Assembly: GCA_002420085.1 (NCBI GenBank)
Contig: DIHI01000149.1
Location: 2,093-13,212 of the forward strand
Reading direction: 5' to 3'
DNA: 11,120 nucleotides
From: Lysobacterales bacterium UBA5700
Lineage (GTDB): Bacteria; Pseudomonadota; Gammaproteobacteria; Xanthomonadales; Xanthomonadaceae
Numbering within the stretch: position 1 is the stretch's first letter; each line of letters begins with the position of its first letter. Below the pieces are notes generated by a model. That model was given only the letters and a program-made list of their open reading frames with translations, did not search any database and was not told the origin of the DNA. Below are positions 6,028 to 11,120 of the stretch, piece by piece. A program made the position numbers and the translations under genes.

Positions 6028-7452
6028 ATGATCCGGGCGATGCCTGTCCAGGATGCTGCCACCCTCGGTTTCCTCGCGCGCTGGCGTGCCGAAGCGATCC
6101 GGCTGCGTGAAGCCAGCGGTGTCCTCGACGACAGTGCGGCCAATGCCGCCGCGCGCACCGTCGAAGGCGATGCCGAGCACCGCATCCTGGTTCGCGCCGC
6201 CCGGCTCGCTGCCGATTCGGGTGATCCGGCGAGCGAGAGTCTGGTTCGGCTGCGCCTGCTCGCCGTGGTCGGGATCGTGCTGGCGGCCGTGACCGGCTTC
6301 GGCAGCATCGCTTCGGTGCTCGGTTTTGCCAGTCAGACCGTCAATGTGGTCTGGGCATTGGTCGCCCTGCTGGCTCTGCCGAGCCTGCTGCTGCTGTTGT
6401 GGCTGACCGGTCTGTTCGGAGCGGGCCTGTTCGCCACCGGCTCCGGGCGCGGTGCCGGCCTGGGTGCCGGCCTCGGCCGTCTGAGTCTGGCGCTGGCACA
6501 GCGCTTCCGACCGGATTCCGACCCGACCCTCGCTATGCGCGCCCTGTATCGACTGGTCGTCCGGGCCGGTGCCTTGCCCTGGCTGCTCGGTGCGATCAGC
6601 CACGCCTTCTGGGCGATCGCCCTGACCATCGCCCTGTTGACCCTGAGCCTGGCCCTCAGTGTCTGGCGCTATGGCTTCGTCTGGCAGACCACCATCCTGC
6701 CGGCCGATACCTTCGTAGTCCTGGTCGAAACGGTCGGTTGGCTGCCGGCCCGGCTGGGTGTGGCCATTCCCGATCCCGAGTTGATCCGTGCCAGTGGCGA
6801 GACCGCCGTTTCCGATCCGTCGGCCCGCCGTGCCTGGTCGGCCTGGCTCGCCTCGGCCGTGCTGCTGTACGGCGGATTGCCCAGGGTAATCCTGCTGGTG
6901 ATATGTGGCTGGCAGGTTCGGCGCCGGCTGAATCGGCTGCGGCTGGACCTCGATGATCCCTACCATGTTATGCTCGCCGCACGCTTGGCGCCGGCCAGCG
7001 AACGCCTCGGGATCCGCGATCCGGAGCGGCTCGGCTATCGGGCGCCGCGCCTGGCGACTGGGCGTGCCGATGCGAATGGTCCGCCGATCCTGATCAGCCT
7101 GGAATGCGATCTTCCATCGGACTGGCAGTCGGAGCGCAGTGAGACCGTCGATGCGGTCCGAATCGACGATCGCCACTCGCGGCAGGCGATCCTGACCCGG
7201 ATGGCAGCCGAGCCACCGAGCCGGCTGTTGCTGGTGTGTGGACCGAACCTGTCGCCCGATCGGGGTGCCGCCGAAACGATCACCGAACTCTCACGCTTCG
7301 CCGGCCAGACCCGACTCGCCCTGCCGGAAGCCGGCGATCCGGCTCGTCAGGCGGCCTGGCTGGATCTGTTTGAGACCCTCGGCCTGGCGCCGGACCACCT
7401 GCACCGACGACCCGGTGCGGCCCTGACGTGGCTATACGGTGCGCAGCGATGA
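6028..7452 (+). CDS. DUF2868 family inner-membrane protein
   Basis: A 474-residue protein of the uncharacterised DUF2868 family. It opens with a soluble region containing FLARWRAEAIRLREASGVLDD (15-35), typical of the family. Hydrophobic segments follow at about 72-92, 104-131, 184-212 and 271-295, so four membrane helices are likely. A glycine-rich loop (GSGRGAGLGAGLG, 138-150) lies after the second. The C-terminal 170 residues are soluble and contain a Rossmann-like pattern (ILISLEC at 354-360, RLLLVCGPNLSPDRG at 399-413), perhaps contacting the partner GTPase. ATG 6040 is an alternative start. The stop overlaps the start of the downstream GTPase gene as ATGA, and this pairing recurs in many gammaproteobacteria, so the two probably act together at the membrane. 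No function is established. Confidence 0.85.
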   Translation: MIRAMPVQDAATLGFLARWRAEAIRLREASGVLDDSAANAAARTVEGDAEHRILVRAARLAADSGDPASESLVRLRLLAVVGIVLAAVTGFGSIASVLGFASQTVNVVWALVALLALPSLLLLLWLTGLFGAGLFATGSGRGAGLGAGLGRLSLALAQRFRPDSDPTLAMRALYRLVVRAGALPWLLGAISHAFWAIALTIALLTLSLALSVWRYGFVWQTTILPADTFVVLVETVGWLPARLGVAIPDPELIRASGETAVSDPSARRAWSAWLASAVLLYGGLPRVILLVICGWQVRRRLNRLRLDLDDPYHVMLAARLAPASERLGIRDPERLGYRAPRLATGRADANGPPILISLECDLPSDWQSERSETVDAVRIDDRHSRQAILTRMAAEPPSRLLLVCGPNLSPDRGAAETITELSRFAGQTRLALPEAGDPARQAAWLDLFETLGLAPDHLHRRPGAALTWLYGAQR

Positions 7453-8864
7453 CCCCGATCGTGCCGAACCCGAGCGCGCCGCTGCGCCTGGCCCTGGTCG
7501 GTCACACCAACACCGGCAAGACCTCGCTGGTTCGCACCCTGAGCCGTGATCCCGGCTTCGGCGAAGTTTCATCCCGGCCCGGCACCACCCGCCATGTCGA
7601 AGGTGTGCGTCTGATGGTCGATGGTATCGCCAGGGTCGAGTTGTATGACACGCCGGGGCTGGAAGACCCGATCGAATTGCTGGCCCGGCTGGATGGCCTG
7701 GCTGCCGGTCAGCGGCGTGATGGTCCCGACCGGATCGAGCAGTTCCTGAATCTGCCCGAAGCCGACGGTCGCTTCGAGCAGGAGGCCAAGGTGCTGCGCC
7801 AGATGTGCGCCAGCGATGCTGCCCTCCATGTGATTGATGCCCGTGACCCGGTCTTGCCCAAGCACCGCGATGAACTGGCTATCCTCGCCCTGTGCGGCAT
7901 CCCCCTGCTGCCGGTGCTCAATTTCGTGGCCGGTCACGAGGCCGACCCCGGCGCTTGGCGGCGCATGCTGGCCGGTATCGGCCTGCATGCCGTGGTCGAG
8001 TTCGACGCTGTTGCTCCGGAGCGTGACGCGGAGTCGGTTCTGTACCGCAAGCTCTCGACCCTGCTCGATGCGTTCTGCGAGCCACTGGAGCGGCTGATCG
8101 CCGCCCGCCAACGCGAGGCCGAGCATCGCCGCCAGGCGGCACTGACCGAGATTGCCGCGCTATTGATCGATGCCGGCGCCGCCCGCATCCCGGTTGCTGG
8201 CAGCGCCGATCCGACGTCCGCGCTCGAAGCGCTGGCCGATGCCGTCCGTCGGCGGGAACATGCCTGCCGCCAGGCCCTGCTCGAACTCCATCGGTTCAGC
8301 GAGCAGACCGTGCGCAGCCCGGCCCTGGCCAGTCTCTCCGGACGCTGGCAGAGCGATCTGTTCGCCCCGGAGGCGCTGGCCGACATGGGCATTCGACTCG
8401 GCACCGGGGTCGCCGCCGGTGCCGCCACCGGGGTCGGCATCGATCTGGCCACCGGCGGTCTCACCCTCGGTGCCGCCGCCGCGCTCGGGGCGCTGGCTGG
8501 CGGCACCTGGCAGACCCTTCGTCATTACGGCAGCCGACTCAAGGGCCGCCTGACCGGACACCGCGAGCTGAGTCTCGACGATGCCATCCTGCGGCTGCTG
8601 GCATTGCGGCAATTGCATCTGGTGCGGACGCTGGAAGCCCGTGGCCATGGTGCGGTCAGCGCGATCGACATCCCGGCTGCCGTCGCCCGGCCGTGGCGCC
8701 AGGGCCGGCTGCCGGCCAGCCTGCGACGGGCGCGTGCCCATCCCGGATGGTCGGCACTGGTGGCAGCGGCCGGCGACCCGTCCGGCCGCAGCAGCGCGAT
8801 CGCCCGTCTGGCCCACAGCCTGGCCGAGGAAATGTCCATCGACCCGATTACCGAGGTGGATTGA
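7449..8864 (+). CDS. DUF3482 family GTPase with glycine-rich membrane-like segment
   Basis: A 471-residue P-loop GTPase of the TrmE/Era-like superfamily with a C-terminal DUF3482 region. The G1 motif is GHTNTGKT (18-25), switch I contains RPGTTRHVEG (43-52), and G3 is DTPG (67-70). The usual G4 NKxD is absent; PVLNFVAGHEAD (155-166) stands in its place. After a charged helical region (about 200-290) comes a glycine- and alanine-rich stretch (about 317-352) with a GxxxG-like pattern, which could form a membrane-inserting hairpin. The ATG at 7449 is chosen because it overlaps the upstream stop by four bases (ATGA); a GTG 21 bases earlier is less likely. It is probably co-translated with the DUF2868 membrane protein, suggesting a GTP-controlled membrane complex. 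The role is unknown. Confidence 0.87.
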   Translation: MTPIVPNPSAPLRLALVGHTNTGKTSLVRTLSRDPGFGEVSSRPGTTRHVEGVRLMVDGIARVELYDTPGLEDPIELLARLDGLAAGQRRDGPDRIEQFLNLPEADGRFEQEAKVLRQMCASDAALHVIDARDPVLPKHRDELAILALCGIPLLPVLNFVAGHEADPGAWRRMLAGIGLHAVVEFDAVAPERDAESVLYRKLSTLLDAFCEPLERLIAARQREAEHRRQAALTEIAALLIDAGAARIPVAGSADPTSALEALADAVRRREHACRQALLELHRFSEQTVRSPALASLSGRWQSDLFAPEALADMGIRLGTGVAAGAATGVGIDLATGGLTLGAAAALGALAGGTWQTLRHYGSRLKGRLTGHRELSLDDAILRLLALRQLHLVRTLEARGHGAVSAIDIPAAVARPWRQGRLPASLRRARAHPGWSALVAAAGDPSGRSSAIARLAHSLAEEMSIDPITEVD

Positions 8865-8870
8865 CCGCAG

Positions 8871-8905
8871 CCGGCAGCACGATCCTGGCCCGGATCGGCT
8901 GCCGG
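8871..8905. terminator. Two-part hairpin between convergent genes
   Basis: CCGGCAGC (8871-8878) pairs perfectly with GCTGCCGG (8898-8905). Inside it GATCC (8881-8885) pairs with GGATC (8892-8896), leaving a small bulge (AC opposite G) and a six-base loop. It lies in the 64 bases between the GTPase stop and the rhomboid stop, the usual place for a terminator serving both strands. No T-run follows on either strand, so it is not a textbook intrinsic terminator; it may block 3' exonucleases or act with Rho. Confidence 0.5.
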
Positions 8906-8928
8906 CATTGGCGTGGCACGCGCCTGAT

Positions 8929-9717
8929 TCAGTCGCTGTCGGTGCGACCGGATCGGGTCGGGAATGGCAGGATGGTGCCAGTCCGCTCCGGCTCTGGGCG
9001 ATGCCAGAGCACTGGAACCGCCGTCGGTCGGGGTGGCTCGGTCGGATCGAGCGCATGGTCGAGATCGGCCGTCTGCTCGTCCTCGTCCTCCCAGGAGTAG
9101 CGTTTGCGCGGTGGCGGCGGATCGAGCCGACGCCAGACGAGTCCCGCCCCGGCCCCGGCAATCGCGCCGAACAGGTGGTATTCCCAACTGATCCCCGGTT
9201 CGCGCGGAAAAACCGTCATCAGCATGCCGCCGTAGAGGAAGAAGGCGACCATGGCAGTGGCGATGGCGGCCCGCTCGCGCCGGGCCAGACCGAGCACGAA
9301 CAGGAACAGCATCAGGCCATGACTGAGCCCGCTGGCACCCAGGTGGGCGGGCGGTCGCCCGAACAGCCACACGGCGATGCCGGACAGCAGCCAGATGGTC
9401 GGGATCGCGCGCAGACCGGCACGTGGATAGACCGCCAGGGTCAGGGTTGTCAGCACCAGCATCGGCAGGGTGTTGGCGCTCAGGTGTGCGACCGAGCCGT
9501 GCAGCAGCGGGGCACTGACGATGCCGATCAGACCCCACCATTCGCCGGGTCGCAGGGTCAGTGCCGAGAACGCGCCGAGCCACTGCTCGAACAGCTTGAT
9601 CCACCACAGCAGCGCCACGAAGGCCGCCGCTGCCAGGGCGGCGTGGACGATGCGGCGGCGGTCGGCATGGGCCTGGGCTGCCGGATCGGCGTCGAGATCA
9701 TGTTCCGGAAGGTCCAT
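8929..9717 (-). CDS. Rhomboid family intramembrane serine protease
   Basis: A 262-residue membrane protein with the rhomboid catalytic pattern. GASG (127-130) holds the nucleophile Ser129, and WEYHLFGAIAG (178-188) holds the histidine at 181 on the last core helix. LLHGSVAHLSANTLPML (71-87) is the conserved HxxxN helix, with His78 and Asn82 helping form the oxyanion hole. Hydrophobic segments at about 24-40, 62-72, 83-97, 103-118, 128-144, 149-168 and 180-195 fit a six- or seven-helix core in the inner membrane. It would cut helical membrane substrates within or near the bilayer; the substrate is unknown. The last 60 or so residues form an acidic, proline-rich tail (EDEDEQTADLD and onward). 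The start ATG has only a weak upstream site. It is downstream of the glycosyltransferase gene on the same strand. Confidence 0.9.
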   Translation of the reverse strand: MDLPEHDLDADPAAQAHADRRRIVHAALAAAAFVALLWWIKLFEQWLGAFSALTLRPGEWWGLIGIVSAPLLHGSVAHLSANTLPMLVLTTLTLAVYPRAGLRAIPTIWLLSGIAVWLFGRPPAHLGASGLSHGLMLFLFVLGLARRERAAIATAMVAFFLYGGMLMTVFPREPGISWEYHLFGAIAGAGAGLVWRRLDPPPPRKRYSWEDEDEQTADLDHALDPTEPPRPTAVPVLWHRPEPERTGTILPFPTRSGRTDSD

Positions 9718-9734
9718 CGCACTTATCCGCGAAT

Positions 9735-9753
9735 GGTCGGCTTGCAGCCGACC
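9735..9753. repeat. Perfect 8-bp stem hairpin upstream of the rhomboid gene
   Basis: GGTCGGCT (9735-9742), loop TGC, AGCCGACC (9746-9753). It lies 18 bases before the rhomboid ATG and after the glycosyltransferase stop, reading leftward. With no T-run it is not an intrinsic terminator. It could be an operator, an mRNA structure affecting rhomboid translation, or a scattered palindromic repeat. Confidence 0.5.
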
Positions 9754-9862
9754 GCGTGGTGCCGCTCGGATTGCCAGGAAGGGTCCATGGGGATCGCCGA
9801 CGTGCCGGCGACGGCTCCGTTCAGTGGGTGTTGAAACGATATCGGGGCCGCGACCGCCGGCT
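9754..9862. other. Intergenic space between the glycosyltransferase and rhomboid genes
   Basis: Together with the adjacent hairpin this makes 145 bases without a gene. CGCCG and CGGCG form a short stem near 9799-9814. No clear -35/-10 pair for the rhomboid gene is visible on the minus strand. Confidence 0.35.
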
Positions 9863-10912
9863 TCAAGTGCGGATACGGCCGGCCAGCGTGCGCCAGGCGG
9901 CGATCACCCGGTCCGGTCCGATGCGATCGACCCGGTCGAGTCCATCCGGCTCGCCGCCGACCGTCACCACCGGCACTCCTGGCGGCGCCTTCGGCGTCCA
10001 CAGCCAGGTCGGTGCAGCGCCGAACAGCACCACGCTCGGACAGGCCAGCGCAGCGGCGATATGGGCCGGGCCGCTGTCGACCGCGATCATGCTGTGTGCG
10101 CAGTTGGCCAGGGCCATCAACCGCAGCATCGGCAGTTGATCGCCACAGGCATGGACCCGGCGATCGCGGCACTGGTCGGCGATGGCGAGCAGCAGCGCCT
10201 GTTCGGAGGGGGCACCGCAAAGAACGACCGCAGCCTCCGGCAGCGATTCGAGAACCGCCGTGATGGTCTGTGCCCAGTTCTCGATCGGCCACCATTTGTG
10301 GTGGTCGCTGCGGAAACGGCCATGGCGCTGGGTGCGCTTGTTGCCGGGCTGGATCAACACGATCTGACCGGTCAGGCCGCGTTCGGCGCGCCACTGCGCC
10401 AGATCGACCAGGGCCGATCCAGGCACGATCAGCGTGGGCTGGTCGGGAAGTGCCGGCGGCCTGGCCTCCACAGTCCCCGCCCATGCCGGTGGCAGCCGCA
10501 CGGCCATGTCGGCGAGTCGGTCGAACCAGTGTCGGCGGGCCGCGAGTTCGGCGTCGTCGAAGAACAGGCGATGATCGGCCGGGATTCCCGCGCGGTCGAG
10601 CAACCGGCGCAGTGCGGCGCGCTGGAGATCGTCGCAGACATAGACCGGTCCGGGTGGTCGATGGCGCAGCCAGTCCACCACTCGCCATTGTCGTGGATCA
10701 GTCCAGTACGGTCGGCGCCGGCTTTCGAGTCGATGGACCTCGCCGACATCGGGATGTTCGGCCAGCAGGTCGGCTGGCCAACCGGTGCCCGACAGCAGGT
10801 CGCAGGGCATCTGGTAGCGCTGATGCAGAGCCGACAGCAGGCCGGTCAGGAGAACCATGTCCCCGACCGAGCCGAAACGAACCACCAGCGGCCTGGGTGC
10901 AGTACGGGTCAT
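9863..10912 (-). CDS. Glycosyltransferase family 9 (heptosyltransferase-like)
   Basis: A 349-residue cytoplasmic GT-B enzyme of family 9, the family of ADP-heptose:LPS heptosyltransferases. The N-terminal RFGSVGDMVLLTGLLSALHQ (12-31) is the conserved acceptor-side motif near the start. The nucleotide-sugar half has VLIQPGNKRTQRHGR (185-199), KWWPIENWA (206-214), VVLCGAPSEQ (229-238) and AVDSGPAHIAAALACPSVVL (277-296), the last being the donor-binding D-S-G-P-x-H signature. It probably adds a sugar to the lipopolysaccharide core or another envelope glycan; the exact sugar cannot be told from sequence alone. The ATG at 10912 is preferred over one 51 bases upstream because the family motif begins about 10 residues after it, though neither has a strong ribosome site. 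It is transcribed away from the gene that begins at the window's right end. Confidence 0.88.
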   Translation of the reverse strand: MTRTAPRPLVVRFGSVGDMVLLTGLLSALHQRYQMPCDLLSGTGWPADLLAEHPDVGEVHRLESRRRPYWTDPRQWRVVDWLRHRPPGPVYVCDDLQRAALRRLLDRAGIPADHRLFFDDAELAARRHWFDRLADMAVRLPPAWAGTVEARPPALPDQPTLIVPGSALVDLAQWRAERGLTGQIVLIQPGNKRTQRHGRFRSDHHKWWPIENWAQTITAVLESLPEAAVVLCGAPSEQALLLAIADQCRDRRVHACGDQLPMLRLMALANCAHSMIAVDSGPAHIAAALACPSVVLFGAAPTWLWTPKAPPGVPVVTVGGEPDGLDRVDRIGPDRVIAAWRTLAGRIRT

Positions 10913-11021
10913 CGCGCTATTCTGCCAGCCAGCGAACATTGGCGCCGAACCGATGGCCGGCATTCGACGACGGCCGCTCTCGGCCGTCCCAGGCGCATAG
11001 CGCGTTGGACAGAGCTCGGTC

Positions 11022-11050
11022 TTGACATCGTTCCGTCCGGCTGGAACTAT
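11022..11050 (+). promoter_or_regulatory. Possible sigma70 promoter for the rightward gene
   Basis: TTGACA (11022-11027) is a perfect -35 box. After 17 bases comes AACTAT (11045-11050), a poor -10 box matching three of six consensus bases. A dyad, GTTCC (11030-11034) and GGAAC (11043-11047), spans the spacer and could be an operator. The region separates divergent genes, so a promoter is expected here. Confidence 0.35.
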
Positions 11051-11093
11051 CCGGCGCGAGGAATCAACGGTAATTGATCACACTTCATCGGCC

Positions 11094-11120
11094 ATGGAGA
11101 TCGATTCTGTGCTGAACTTT
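11094..11120 (+). CDS. Start of a rightward gene (3' partial, first nine codons)
   Basis: ATG at 11094 opens a frame reading MEIDSVLNF up to the window end. It lies 43 bases after the putative -10 box. There is no clear ribosome binding site, and GTG at 11109 in the same frame could be the start instead. Nine residues are too few to name the product. Confidence 0.25.

Noticed and set aside
5677..7176. A 499-codon open frame on the minus strand opposite the DUF2868 gene
   Set aside because: Composition is Q/G/R-rich with no recognisable domain; it is what the complement of GC-rich codons in a real gene produces.
9470..11077. A 535-codon open frame on the plus strand across the rhomboid and glycosyltransferase genes
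   Set aside because: It is antisense to two clear family members and crosses their intergenic gap, and its protein is arginine/alanine-rich without motifs.

Overview
The window looks like the junction between a horizontally acquired defence island (about bases 1-4900) and the chromosomal backbone of a GC-rich gammaproteobacterium (about 4960-11120). Backbone genes use strongly G/C-ending codons. They include a pair, DUF2868 membrane protein plus DUF3482 GTPase, that I know mainly from Xanthomonadales- and Pseudomonas-like gammaproteobacteria. The left part is visibly less GC-rich and holds accessory conflict genes, several of them broken. I cannot name the species.

Island, bases 1-2585: three overlapping genes on the + strand form the end of an ABC-three-component (ABC-3C) conflict operon. 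They are the C-terminal part of the effector/CTD protein (cut by the window start), a small middle component of the MC6 type, and a Rad50/SMC-like ATPase of the DUF2326 type. The start codons lie inside the preceding genes, so translation is probably coupled. In such systems the ATPase is thought to sense an invader and release the effector; the effector domain itself lies outside the window.

Island, bases 2599-4690: a decaying accessory cluster follows on the same strand. It has an antitoxin-like protein that appears to have lost its helix-turn-helix by an in-frame deletion and has no toxin gene beside it. Next is a restriction-endonuclease-like gene broken by a frameshift and an in-frame TAG, then a TIGR02391 (Ymh) family gene that loses its conserved C-terminus, then a frameshifted remnant of an unidentified gene. 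Bases 4691-4969 hold no convincing gene and contain a perfect 12-bp tandem duplication near the composition change.

Backbone, 4970-8864 (+): a PLP-dependent threonine dehydratase/serine racemase-like enzyme, then the DUF2868 membrane protein and the DUF3482 GTPase, which overlap by ATGA and are probably translated as a pair. A strong two-part hairpin sits between this gene group and the convergent genes to its right.

Backbone, 8929-10912 (-): a rhomboid intramembrane protease and, upstream of it, a family 9 (heptosyltransferase-like) glycosyltransferase, separated by about 145 bases that contain a perfect 8-bp hairpin. The last 200 bases are a divergent promoter region with a possible sigma70 promoter and the first codons of a rightward gene that runs off the window.
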